DNA of 64,000 bases from Rhizobiaceae bacterium. Its GTDB lineage: Bacteria > Pseudomonadota > Alphaproteobacteria > Rhizobiales > Rhizobiaceae. This document shows positions 40,139 to 47,356 of this stretch, in pieces (within the stretch, counting starts at the first letter, position 1; each line of letters opens with the position of its first letter). The translations under genes and the position numbers were made by a program. The notes beneath the pieces were generated by a model, which did not search any database, was not told where the DNA came from, and saw only the letters and a program-made list of their open reading frames with translations. The stretch is from assembly GCA_019635755.1 (NCBI GenBank), contig JAHBYW010000012.1, positions 1 through 64,000 on the forward strand, in the 5' to 3' direction.

Positions 40139-40321
40139 CTACGGCTTGCGCCTGAGCTGGTAGCTGATCGCGGCAAGCGCCAGCAGGACGAGCCCGAAGC
40201 CTATGCGAATGTCGCTGATCAGGCTTCGCTCAAACGTCTCCGGGATTCCGAGCGCGCCCGCCGACCAGGCATAGCCATGGATGCAAAGTGCGATGCCAGC
40301 CGCGGCGATGATGTAGTGCAC
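40139..40321 (-). CDS. 60-residue two-helix membrane protein
   Basis: Starts at a GTG with AAGGG upstream; an ATG at 40387 would add 22 residues without membrane character. Helices at about 3-22 and 36-55, with a basic end (YQLRRKP). No family recognised. Confidence 0.5.
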   Translation of the reverse strand: MHYIIAAAGIALCIHGYAWSAGALGIPETFERSLISDIRIGFGLVLLALAAISYQLRRKP

Positions 40322-40396
40322 TGTGAAGGCCCTTCCCACTCTTTGGCCCGCCTGGCATCGCAGAACGGGCAGATGACGCAACACCACCTGCGCCCT

Positions 40397-40708
40397 CTAT
40401 CCCTGTTCCGAGATGTAGCGGGAGCGGTTTGCTGACGACCACAGGCTCATGTCCGGAGGTGCCTGTCGACCCGACATTGCCTCGAGGAGCGCAACCTGGC
40501 TGGCGCTGCTGGCCCGGATCGCGATGAGGTGCTCGACGATCGCACCGAAACAGTACAACAGCGCCCCGGCGACGACGAGGCCGATCGCCGGCGCATAGAC
40601 CGGGATGGCAGCTACGCCGATGTAGCGATAAGCCTCGAAGACGAGTACGATCCCGATTATCCCGAAGGCAACGAGAAATACCCCGCAAGCTTTGACGACA
40701 TTGTGCAT
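40397..40708 (-). CDS. 103-residue membrane protein
   Basis: Two hydrophobic helices (about 7-28 and 34-60) are followed by a soluble C-terminal tail. GGAGGA precedes the ATG, supporting this start over an upstream one. No family recognised. Part of the leftward accessory block of the element. Confidence 0.55.
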   Translation of the reverse strand: MHNVVKACGVFLVAFGIIGIVLVFEAYRYIGVAAIPVYAPAIGLVVAGALLYCFGAIVEHLIAIRASSASQVALLEAMSGRQAPPDMSLWSSANRSRYISEQG

Positions 40709-40848
40709 TGCTTCCTCCCGTTGAGGCAGCATCGCCGAGGTGACTGGCGCGCACAAGCATCGCGCGCGGACAGATCATCCTGTTTGCCACGTCGGCGGGT
40801 GACCCCCGCCGCGCCAGCCGATCAAGGCTTGCGGCTCCTCTCGCATCA

Positions 40849-41100
40849 TCACTGCTGAGGCGAGCCGTCGCGCTTAAGCTGTGCGGTCGCCCGCCGCCTG
40901 GCGTCGTCCATGAGCGCTTCATCCTCGTTGAACTTGTCCAGCTCGCGCTTCACGCGCCGATAGACCGGCAGCAGCAACCGGCCGCGCTTTCCGGTACGGT
41001 GCATGAGCCCGGCGAGCATGTCGAGATGGCGCTCCAGCAGCTCACGCGTCACGGGTGGCAGCGGGGGTCGCGGCTCGTCGACCGTCAATCTCTTGATCAT
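40849..41100 (-). CDS. Duplicated basic helical protein, copy 2
   Basis: 83 residues, near-identical to the adjacent upstream gene over the first 80 positions. Helical and rich in Arg, Lys and Leu, with a Pro-rich start (PRPPLPPVTRELLERHL). Its ATG overlaps the stop of copy 1. No family recognised. Confidence 0.55.
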   Translation of the reverse strand: MIKRLTVDEPRPPLPPVTRELLERHLDMLAGLMHRTGKRGRLLLPVYRRVKRELDKFNEDEALMDDARRRATAQLKRDGSPQQ

Positions 41101-41385
41101 CTGGGCTCTCCCACATCCGGATCATCCTGCTGGGGCGAGCCGTCGCGCTCAAGCTGTGCGGTCGCGCGCCGCCTGGCGTCGTCCATGAGCGCTTCATCCT
41201 CGTTGAACTTGTCCAGCTCGCGCTTCACGCGCCGATAGACCGGCAGCAGCAACCTGCCGCGCTTGCCGATACGCTGCATGAGCCCGGCGAGCATGTCGAG
41301 ATGGCGCTCCAGCTCCTCGCGCGTCACTGGTGGGAGCGGGCGTCGCGGCTCGTCGACCGTCAGTCTCTTGATCATCTGGGCTCTC
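40851..41385. repeat. 275-bp tandem duplication
   Basis: Sequence from about 40851 to 41110 recurs from about 41126 to 41385 at a constant 275-base offset, with few mismatches. Both copies retain an open reading frame, and start codons are exactly 275 bases apart. Confidence 0.9.
41097..41375 (-). CDS. Duplicated basic helical protein, copy 1
   Basis: 92 residues: same sequence as the downstream copy apart from a handful of substitutions and a nine-residue C-terminal extension (DDPDVGEPR) created by the duplication junction. The pair arises from a 275-bp tandem duplication. No family recognised. Confidence 0.55.
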   Translation of the reverse strand: MIKRLTVDEPRRPLPPVTREELERHLDMLAGLMQRIGKRGRLLLPVYRRVKRELDKFNEDEALMDDARRRATAQLERDGSPQQDDPDVGEPR

Positions 41386-41504
41386 TCTCAGACTTTCGGC
41401 TTCGCCCTTTAGCAGGCCCCGGGCCTCGTACACTGGTGCCGACCTTGAATCCCGATGATGTTCGCGCCAGCAGCGCCGAGCCGCCCAACGATAAGGCGAA
41501 TCGT

Positions 41505-42005
41505 CTAGGCCCTCTCGACAGGGTCACTTGCGTTCACGAAGGCTTCGGCCGCGCTCCCTCGTTTCGGGTTGTCGCGCAGCATCGTCCTGATCGCGGCTCG
41601 GGCACCGCGCGGCAGCTTGTAGGCGGCTGACATCTTGTTTCGAATATCGGTGATCCGCGCCTCGTCGCCGGGACCGTAACGCCCAGAGCGCATGATGCGA
41701 TCGAAGTCGTGGCGTTCTTCTCGAGTAAGGCCGGCCATGTTGTCGGGAACGATTCTGCCCTCGCCGTCGACGATGTACTGGTGAGGAATGATGTTCACGG
41801 GGAGGCGATTGTCTTCATCGTAGACGACTAGCGCGAAATGATGCAGTCCGCCGCGGACACCATCAAGCGGCCGATGCGCGGTAAGCAGGCCTCTGAAGGC
41901 TGCCCAGTCTTCATCGGTGATCTCCAGGCGCCGCCAGCACTCCCGGTCGGAAAGCCAGTGCAGATGATCGACATCGAGCATAGGCATATGGGTAGCCCTC
42001 AGCAC
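41505..42005 (-). CDS. Hypothetical 166-residue element protein
   Basis: Soluble, mixed-composition protein starting at 42005, or at 41987 (MPMLDVDHL). Notable stretches are HLHWLSDRECWRRLEITDED and LPVNIIPHQYIVDGEGRIV. No family recognised. A 38-bp sequence that also precedes the prtN-like gene lies just upstream, so both may share control. Confidence 0.55.
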   Translation of the reverse strand: MLRATHMPMLDVDHLHWLSDRECWRRLEITDEDWAAFRGLLTAHRPLDGVRGGLHHFALVVYDEDNRLPVNIIPHQYIVDGEGRIVPDNMAGLTREERHDFDRIMRSGRYGPGDEARITDIRNKMSAAYKLPRGARAAIRTMLRDNPKRGSAAEAFVNASDPVERA

Positions 42006-42012
42006 GTGCCGT

Positions 42013-42050
42013 GCGCAAGCCGTCTGCCCCGAAGGGGAGTGCTTGACGAT
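42013..42050 (-). repeat. 38-bp leader repeat, copy 1
   Basis: Matches 42526-42563 at 37 of 38 positions. On the minus strand it contains a stem-loop with a TTCG tetraloop flanked by C- and G-rich arms. It lies seven bases upstream of the 166-residue gene's start codon. Confidence 0.8.
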
Positions 42051-42111
42051 GAGGCGAAGCAGTTCAGCGACCCGGGGCCGTGATAGGCTGCATTCCCTGG
42101 CAGGAATCGCG

Positions 42112-42225
42112 CTAACGCCTCGCAGAGTTGGGCAGCGGCTGAGTGAAAGTATCGCCTGTGGCGGCGCCGATGCGCAATTCGGCCATCACCTCCTTCGGGG
42201 TGAGCAGCTTGGCCCTCGTCATCAT
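42112..42225 (-). CDS. Short helix-turn-helix-like ORF coupled to prtN
   Basis: 37 residues. It begins AKLLTPKEVMAELRIG, the start of a MerR/excisionase-type (HTH_17) fold, but diverges after 20 residues and ends early. Its ATG overlaps the stop of the prtN-like gene. It could be a truncated excisionase-like gene or a real short peptide. Confidence 0.4.
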   Translation of the reverse strand: MMTRAKLLTPKEVMAELRIGAATGDTFTQPLPNSARR

Positions 42226-42509
42226 CTCCGGTGCAACTGCCGGAACTCCTTCAGCCCAGCCTCGCGGCGCATGTCGAGATAGTCGGCCAAGTCCTGAAGA
42301 TGTACGCCTTTCGCCGCCTTCTGGCTCGACTCCATGCGGACAAGGGGCAGCGCGATGTCGCCGGCGCCGACCTTGCGGAGGAACTTTGGCACGTCGAGAT
42401 GCCTGAAGTAATCCCGGCAGATATCTTCCACCGGAATGACGGCACGTCCGCCGTATTGCGCGAGGAGAAGGAAGGGCGTGGACAACGTCAGCTGCTGGCT
42501 CATTCGCAC
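42222..42509 (-). CDS. Pyocin-activator PrtN-family regulator
   Basis: 95 residues from the ATG at 42509 (an ATG at 42503 is also possible). The sequence FLLLAQYGGRAVIPVEDICR followed by DYFRHLD, then ESSQKAAKG and VHLQDLADYLD, matches the PrtN family of transcription activators that turn on pyocin or prophage genes. It therefore probably activates element functions. It is divergent from the rightward gene at 42858 across a control region with repeated TAGCAACC words. Confidence 0.72.
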   Translation of the reverse strand: MRMSQQLTLSTPFLLLAQYGGRAVIPVEDICRDYFRHLDVPKFLRKVGAGDIALPLVRMESSQKAAKGVHLQDLADYLDMRREAGLKEFRQLHRR

Positions 42510-42525
42510 GCTTTAGCGCGGCGAC

Positions 42526-42563
42526 GCGCAAGCCGTCTGCCCCGAAGGGCAGTGCTTGACGAT
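42526..42563 (-). repeat. 38-bp leader repeat, copy 2
   Basis: Second copy of the 38-bp sequence, 16 bases upstream of the prtN-like start. Here the minus-strand hairpin CTGCCC-TTCG-GGGCAG is perfect. Same orientation and similar distance to a start codon as copy 1 suggest a shared promoter, leader or regulator site. Confidence 0.8.
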
Positions 42564-42857
42564 TTGAGCGAATAAGCGGAACTTGCTCGCGGGTTTAGCA
42601 ACCCTGACCGCGATAAGCAGGACCTCGATTGGCGTCGAAGGGACTGCCGAGGCGCATGGAGCCTTGGCGGGCTCCTAAGCGCTACGGAACGCCTTGGCGG
42701 GCGTCCACTTCGGCCACCTTACGGCGGCCGGGGGCTGGGCGTCAATGTCCAGGGCGAAAGCCTAAACACGCTCAGACCTGTCTCGCGGCAGGTTGCTAAC
42801 CCCCGGCTCCGGGCCGATCCCGGTTCGGCTTTAGCAAGCCAACTCGCGAGACCAAAC
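42564..42857. promoter_or_regulatory. Divergent control region of the element
   Basis: 294 bases without a gene between the leftward prtN-like gene and the rightward gene at 42858. The word TAGCAACC occurs at 42596 and, inverted, near 42791, and a variant TTTAGCAAGCC at about 42830. CTCGCG also recurs beside the first and last copies. These look like operator sites for an element regulator; no -10/-35 pair is convincing. Confidence 0.5.
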
Positions 42858-43535
42858 ATGACCCTCAGTGTAAACCGACGCGCGGTCGTCCGCGCCCTTG
42901 CCGCTATTTCGGCCACTGGATGCGCAGCAACGCTGCCGGCCGTCGCGGCCGAAGAACCGATCGTCGAGCTCGGACGCCAGCTCCAGGCGGCCCGACAGCG
43001 CTTCGCCGATGCCATGTCCGCGCGCGCCGCCGCGCTCGCGCGCTGGCACGAGACGCGTCCGGCGGTGCCCGACGCGCTGCTCGGCGAAACATGCCCGCTC
43101 AACGCCTGGGGATTCACCGACAATGAATGCGACCCGTTCGGCGCCCTCATCATCCCGACAGGCAGCGAACGGCCACGCCAGATCGTTTCGAGCTACCGCG
43201 TCAAGCGGCAGATCAGGAACGGCGCCGGGCACCCCTGGCTGTTCGAAGTGCTGCCGATCGCCGAATCCTATGAGCGGGCGCGCGACGAGGCGATCGACCA
43301 GGTGCTCGACCCGCACCATTGGAACGCGGTCGACGCGGGCCGGGCCGTCGACGAGATCGCGACGCGGATCCTCGAAACGGACAGCGACACGGTTGCCGGC
43401 GTTGCCGCCAAGGCGCGGGCGCTGCTGGCCTTCGACGACGTGGCGGTGATCGACCACAGGATGAAGCTAGACAAGCGCACGCTGATGCTCGCTCACGCCG
43501 TGGCAGCGCTCGAGGCAGGAAAGGCCGTGTCATGA
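42858..43535 (+). CDS. Hypothetical protein with Tat-like leader
   Basis: 225 residues. The N-terminus (NRRAVVRALAAISATGCAA) resembles a twin-arginine or Sec signal peptide, with a possible cleavage near PAVAAEE. The rest is helical and soluble with two cysteines. No family recognised; unusual as an element gene because it may be exported. The stop overlaps the next ATG. Confidence 0.6.
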   Translation: MTLSVNRRAVVRALAAISATGCAATLPAVAAEEPIVELGRQLQAARQRFADAMSARAAALARWHETRPAVPDALLGETCPLNAWGFTDNECDPFGALIIPTGSERPRQIVSSYRVKRQIRNGAGHPWLFEVLPIAESYERARDEAIDQVLDPHHWNAVDAGRAVDEIATRILETDSDTVAGVAAKARALLAFDDVAVIDHRMKLDKRTLMLAHAVAALEAGKAVS

Positions 43536-43861
43536 ACGGCGCGGCTGACCTCGACCTGGCCGATCTTCACGACGCGCTGGACCTGGCGGTCGACACCCTC
43601 GCCGGCATGGCCGGAATCGTTGCGCATCTGGCCGAAATTCACCGCCAGTCCATCGATGAAAGCCGGCTTCCCGTCGCTGCCGCGTGGCGAGGCGACATCG
43701 ACGAGGTGGCATTCGCCGCCAATCGCACCGTCGACGACGTCGCCAAAGGTGAAACAGGCGGTCGCCGCGCTGATCGAGTACAATCTCCAGCAGCGACGGG
43801 TGGCGAAAGCAGCGTGAGCGAAATCAACGCGTTGCACCCGGTCACACGGGAAACGCGGTGA
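43532..43861 (+). CDS. Hypothetical protein, probably frameshifted
   Basis: 109 residues as read, coupled to the previous gene by ATGA. The first 70 residues are helical and ordinary, but after VDDVAK the frame gives an Arg/Gly/Ser-rich end. Removing one A from the AAA at 43745-43747 would continue as VKQAVAALIEYNLQQRRVAK and stop at 43817, a much more natural helical C-terminus. A one-base insertion is therefore likely. Confidence 0.45.
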   Translation: MNGAADLDLADLHDALDLAVDTLAGMAGIVAHLAEIHRQSIDESRLPVAAAWRGDIDEVAFAANRTVDDVAKGETGGRRADRVQSPAATGGESSVSEINALHPVTRETR

Positions 43862-43909
43862 AATGCGGGCGGAGGGGGTGCAAATATACATCCCCTCCGC
43901 AGAACGGTA

Positions 43910-43965
43910 GGGTCTGCAAATTTGCAGACCCGCCTTCCCGCCGTCCGTTGGATCAGCAAATTTGC
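43910..43965. promoter_or_regulatory. Palindromic operators upstream of the 161-residue gene
   Basis: A perfect 22-bp palindrome (43910-43931) is centred on GCAAATTTGC. The ten-base core is repeated exactly at 43956-43965, 40 bases on, with a similar flank (GACCCGCC follows both). A partial copy (GCAAATAT) is near 43880. Position about 100 bases upstream of the next start suggests binding by a dimeric element regulator. Confidence 0.68.
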
Positions 43966-44065
43966 CGACCCGCCGTCCCCCAAGGTTGGCGCGGCATCGA
44001 TTTCTCTGCGCGACCAAATTTTATACCCTTGCGTAATTCTCTGTTTTTATGCATGCGTACAAGAT

Positions 44066-44551
44066 ATGACGGATCAGCTGAAAATTACACAGCCGATAAT
44101 CGTGCGCGTGATCGACGTGCCCAACATCACGTTCAATAGCTGGCGAACGCGCAACAACCTTTTCCCGCACACTAAGCTGAACGCAAAACGTAAGACATTC
44201 AGCTGGGATGAATTGTGTGTCGCCATCGTCGTCGCTCGCATGATCAAGATGGGAATGGCGGCTCAACGTGCCGTCGACATCGGCATGGCCTTGCTTCCGG
44301 CATTCAAGTCAGGCGCAAAGCCGATCGCGGTAATCCGCTCCGCAGAAGACATCGAATATCGCAACAATGCCGAGGTTGAGGTGCTCGCCGAGCCGGCGAT
44401 CGTTTTCGATATGACCGATCTACGAGCATGGGCGGTTCTGCGGCTGGTTGAGCTTTACCCTGAGATTATGTCGCATCCCGAGTTTTATGGAGTGCAACCC
44501 GCTAACCGCACGAAAACGAAACGACGGCCGTCACGGAAGGTGCAAACGTGA
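44066..44551 (+). CDS. Hypothetical regulator-like element protein
   Basis: 161 residues. The segment VPNITFNSWRTRNNLFPHTK followed by FSWDELCVAIVVARMIKMGM reads like a MerR-type recognition helix and wing. The C-terminus is basic (KTKRRPSRK). Candidate phage-type transcription regulator. The gene lies after paired palindromes and before the excisionase-like gene, whose GTG overlaps its stop. Confidence 0.55.
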   Translation: MTDQLKITQPIIVRVIDVPNITFNSWRTRNNLFPHTKLNAKRKTFSWDELCVAIVVARMIKMGMAAQRAVDIGMALLPAFKSGAKPIAVIRSAEDIEYRNNAEVEVLAEPAIVFDMTDLRAWAVLRLVELYPEIMSHPEFYGVQPANRTKTKRRPSRKVQT

Positions 44552-44829
44552 GTGAAGGTCGGAAGATGTCTATCCGCTTCGCTGTTGAGCCTCGCCTCGT
44601 GCCGGTCGCCAAGGCTGCACGGCGGCTGCACCTCACGGTGGGCGAGTTTCGCGAGGTTCGCGACCGGCTGCGCGGCGAGGGCTTCCCAGCCCCCTGCCCC
44701 CACACCGGCCACTACGACCTCGTGGCGATCGACGCCTGGCTCGACCGTCGGGCCGGGCTGGCGACCGCGCGGCCCGTGAGCGTCGACCACGATGCCGTGA
44801 TCCGATCGAGGCTCGACGCGCTTGGCTAG
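44548..44829 (+). CDS. Excisionase-like DNA-binding protein
   Basis: 93 residues starting at GTG. The core (VAKAARRLHLTVGEFREVRD then GHYDLVAIDAWLDRR) has the winged-helix layout of excisionase/AlpA-type proteins found just before integrase genes in rhizobial elements. The stop codon overlaps the integrase TTG start. Likely directs excision or controls integrase expression. Confidence 0.65.
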   Translation: MSEGRKMSIRFAVEPRLVPVAKAARRLHLTVGEFREVRDRLRGEGFPAPCPHTGHYDLVAIDAWLDRRAGLATARPVSVDHDAVIRSRLDALG

Positions 44830-46012
44830 GATCAAGCTCAAGCACTACGTCGTGCGCAAGGGACGCGGCTACTGGCTGCCGACGCCGAAGATGGTCGAGG
44901 CCGGCTTTGCGGGCATCCGCTGCGGCCCAGACGGTCCTGACGCGTGGAAGATCGCGCAGGAATGGGAAGCGCGCTGGCAGGCACACAGGAAGGGCGCAGA
45001 AGCCTCGGCGGCCCGCCGCTGGCCGAAGGACTCGGTCGGCGACGCGTTCGACCGCTTCCGCCGCACCGCGAGCTGGCGAGACGACAGGAAGGCGCGAACC
45101 CGAGAGGACTGGGAGCGCGGCTGGCGCTATATCGAGCCCGTATTTGCAGACCGACCACCCTCGGCGGTGACGTTCGAACATCTGGATCGCTGGTACCACA
45201 AGATCAAGGCGAAACACGGTGTTGGCGAAGCATTCCGCGCCATGAAGATCTGGCGCGCGCTCTACACCGTCATGGCGAGCATGAAACTCATAACCGGCGC
45301 GGACCCATCGCTCGCAATCCGTCGCGAAACGCCGACGCCACGACACCAGGTCTGGAGCGAGGGAGAGGCCGTGCGCTACGCGAAAGGCGCCTGGCGGGCC
45401 GGCTACAAGGGTCTCGCCTGCGTCGTCGCCGTTGCATGGGATACCGGTTTCGCGCCCGTCGACGTGCGCACGCTGACGCCTTCCGACATGTTCACGGCCG
45501 GCGACGACTGGGGTTTCGCGATCGACCGCGACAAGACCGGCGTCCCCGTTCTCGGCACGCTCACCGCGCGGACGCGGCGTCTGGTATTGGCCTATCTTGA
45601 CCAACTCGGCGTGACGGTTCTGCCCGACGCGCCGCTGTTTCGCTCGCGCGGATTTGTGCCTGGACCCAAGGGCGGCCGGCCGCGTTCAGGGGTGCCCTAC
45701 ACGAAAGACACGCTCGGCGATGACTTCGCGGACGTGCGCCGGCTCGTCTTCGGCCCGAGCGAGACGCGAACACTCATGGATATGCGCCGCTCCGGTGCCC
45801 GTGAGGCGAACGCTGGCGGCGTCGCCATGACGGCGCTGGCCGCGAAGCTCGGCAATTCGATCGACACCAGCAAGGCGCTGCAGCGGACCTATATGCCCGT
45901 CAATCTCGCCGCCGTTCGGGCGGCCGACGAAGCACGTCGGAAGGGTCGGCGATTGCTCGCCGAGGAACGCAACCAGCACAAAAAGTTGAAACTCGGCGGA
46001 GCCGAGAGTTGA
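44822..46012 (+). CDS. int: Tyrosine recombinase (integrase), divergent active site
   Basis: 396 residues, TTG start. The SAM-like core-binding region (about 70-165) and catalytic domain (about 175-370) are present, ending in QRTYMPV with the nucleophilic Tyr. The canonical R-H-R-H pattern is altered: TGFAPVDVR replaces the usual TGLR, MDMRRSG keeps the second Arg but not the His, and KLGNSI has Asn for the second His. I recall a rhizobial integrase group with the same DxRRSG and GNS/ANS signatures, so this is probably an active divergent family. It lies 38 bases from the right att site. Confidence 0.85.
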   Translation: MARIKLKHYVVRKGRGYWLPTPKMVEAGFAGIRCGPDGPDAWKIAQEWEARWQAHRKGAEASAARRWPKDSVGDAFDRFRRTASWRDDRKARTREDWERGWRYIEPVFADRPPSAVTFEHLDRWYHKIKAKHGVGEAFRAMKIWRALYTVMASMKLITGADPSLAIRRETPTPRHQVWSEGEAVRYAKGAWRAGYKGLACVVAVAWDTGFAPVDVRTLTPSDMFTAGDDWGFAIDRDKTGVPVLGTLTARTRRLVLAYLDQLGVTVLPDAPLFRSRGFVPGPKGGRPRSGVPYTKDTLGDDFADVRRLVFGPSETRTLMDMRRSGAREANAGGVAMTALAAKLGNSIDTSKALQRTYMPVNLAAVRAADEARRKGRRLLAEERNQHKKLKLGGAES

Positions 46013-46049
46013 AACCGCGTATGCGTAAGACTGGGAAAGCCTTGGAGAC

Positions 46050-46101
46050 AAATGGCGCGAGTGACGGGGCTCGAACCCGCGACCTCCGGCGTGACAGGCC
46101 G
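46050..46101. repeat. attR, 52-bp direct repeat within tRNA-Asp
   Basis: Perfect copy of 31488-31539. It covers the 3' half of the tRNA-Asp gene, so integration regenerates an intact tRNA at this end. Confidence 0.93.
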
Positions 46102-46129
46102 GCACTCTAACCGACTGAGCTACACCCGC
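46053..46129 (-). tRNA. tRNA-Asp (GTC)
   Basis: 77 bases including encoded CCA. The acceptor stem GCGGGTG pairs with CACTCGC, the anticodon loop is CTGTCAC (anticodon GTC), and the T-loop is GGTTCGAGC. Target site of the integrated element. Confidence 0.97.
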
Positions 46130-46312
46130 GCTTCAGACGTCCGGCACCGTCGGCGCCCGCGTCGTGGCGGTGCATTACGGGGTTCGCCTGCGGGTGTCAA
46201 CAGCGCTCGCCGCGGCCTCGCGCGACACGCCAACGCAGGCGGCCGCCGGTACGCCGACGAAGGCGATTTTTCCTTGCGGCGCGGCACCCGGAGGCTTAAA
46301 CGTCCGCCCCGC

Positions 46313-46388
<76 letters not shown>

Positions 46389-46459
46389 TCCCCCCGCTCC
46401 CCGTTTCCGCCGCATCGTGCGGATAGGCCGCCATCTGCGATCGGCTGCGAGGGCATGGA

Positions 46460-46807
46460 ATGGCGACGGCTTTTGCGGCCCTATGGCCGGCGGCGGGCGG
46501 CGCCGTCCTGGCGCTCGCCGGTGCGTCCTTGCTGTTCGTCGGCGTGGAGCGCCGAATCGGCGAGCACGATGACGATTATTCGCCGTTCCTGAAGCAGCAG
46601 CCGACGCTCGCCACGATCTACCTCAACCCCGCGGACTGCGGCATGTGCGAGATCCCGGCTTTCGAGGATTTCCCGGCGGAACGGCTCGCTGCCTTCGCCG
46701 CGTTCTGCGCGGTCCGCTTTGGCATCGCCGAGACGCGCGTCTGCCATGCGATCGTCCGCGAACGGCAGCTCATGGAGAGCGAAGGCGCAGGCGGCACGCT
46801 GCCCTGA
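46460..46807 (+). CDS. Hypothetical single-pass membrane protein
   Basis: 115 residues. One N-terminal helix (about 8-28) is followed by a soluble domain with four cysteines, including CGMC. No family recognised. It converges with hupB across that gene's terminator. Confidence 0.5.
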   Translation: MATAFAALWPAAGGAVLALAGASLLFVGVERRIGEHDDDYSPFLKQQPTLATIYLNPADCGMCEIPAFEDFPAERLAAFAAFCAVRFGIAETRVCHAIVRERQLMESEGAGGTLP

Positions 46808-46903
46808 CCACGCCGGTCCCCGCAACTCTTCCGGTCGGAGCAGGCCAGACGGCGCACCAGGTCTGCACCGGCGATGCGCCCGCACGCGCCCGCACGGTGC
46901 CGC

Positions 46904-46933
46904 CAAAAACAAAAGCCGGGCGCTGGGCCCGGC
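46904..46933 (-). terminator. Terminator after hupB
   Basis: On the minus strand a GCCGGG/CCCGGC stem is followed by TTTTGTTTTT. It lies 41 bases past the hupB stop codon. Confidence 0.8.
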
Positions 46934-46973
46934 TCTTGCGACGATGCTGGACGCTGGCGCGCCCGCGCGAACC

Positions 46974-47246
46974 TCAGTTCACGGCGTCCTTCAGGCCCTT
47001 GCCGGCCGAGAACTTCGCGACCTTGCGGGCCGGGATCTTCACTTCGGCGCCGGTCTGCGGGTTGCGGCCGGTGGTGGCGGCGCGCTTGGACACGCTGAAA
47101 TTTCCAAAGCCGACAAGCCGGACATCTCCGCCCTTCTTCAGTTCCTTGGTGATGACAGCGAACACCGCATCGACCGCGGACTGTGCGTCAGCCTTGGACA
47201 GGTTCGCCTCGTCGGCGACGGCGGACACTAGTTCGTTCTTGTTCAT
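46974..47246 (-). CDS. hupB: HU-family DNA-binding protein
   Basis: Nucleoid-associated DNA-bending protein of 90 residues. It contains the DNABII signature with the GFGNFSVSKRAATTGRNPQTG arm and the PARKVAKFSAGKGLKDAV end. AAGGGAA precedes the ATG. It follows lon in the same direction, as in many proteobacteria, but is isolated by terminators on both sides. Confidence 0.96.
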   Translation of the reverse strand: MNKNELVSAVADEANLSKADAQSAVDAVFAVITKELKKGGDVRLVGFGNFSVSKRAATTGRNPQTGAEVKIPARKVAKFSAGKGLKDAVN

Positions 47247-47356
47247 AACATTCCCTTTCGGTGAGAAAACCGGGACACGCGACTCAGCCGGCTGGGCTGG
47301 ACTTTAGGTAGAACTCGTACCGCAACCAAGCCGGAATTCAGATTCGAGAGCCGGGA

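Larger units (their letters stand above)
31488..46101 (+). mobile_element. Integrated phage-satellite-like element in tRNA-Asp
   Basis: A 14.6-kb block bounded by 52-bp perfect direct repeats (31488-31539 and 46050-46101); the right copy is part of an intact tRNA-Asp gene. It encodes an integrase at the right end, an excisionase-like protein, a replication-initiator-like gene with iterons, an HK97-type prohead protease, a tape-measure-like protein, a BRCT protein and a PrtN-type activator. I find no terminase large subunit, portal, major capsid, tail tube or lysis enzyme. It is therefore either a satellite dependent on a helper phage or a prophage that has lost most structural genes. Confidence 0.88.
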
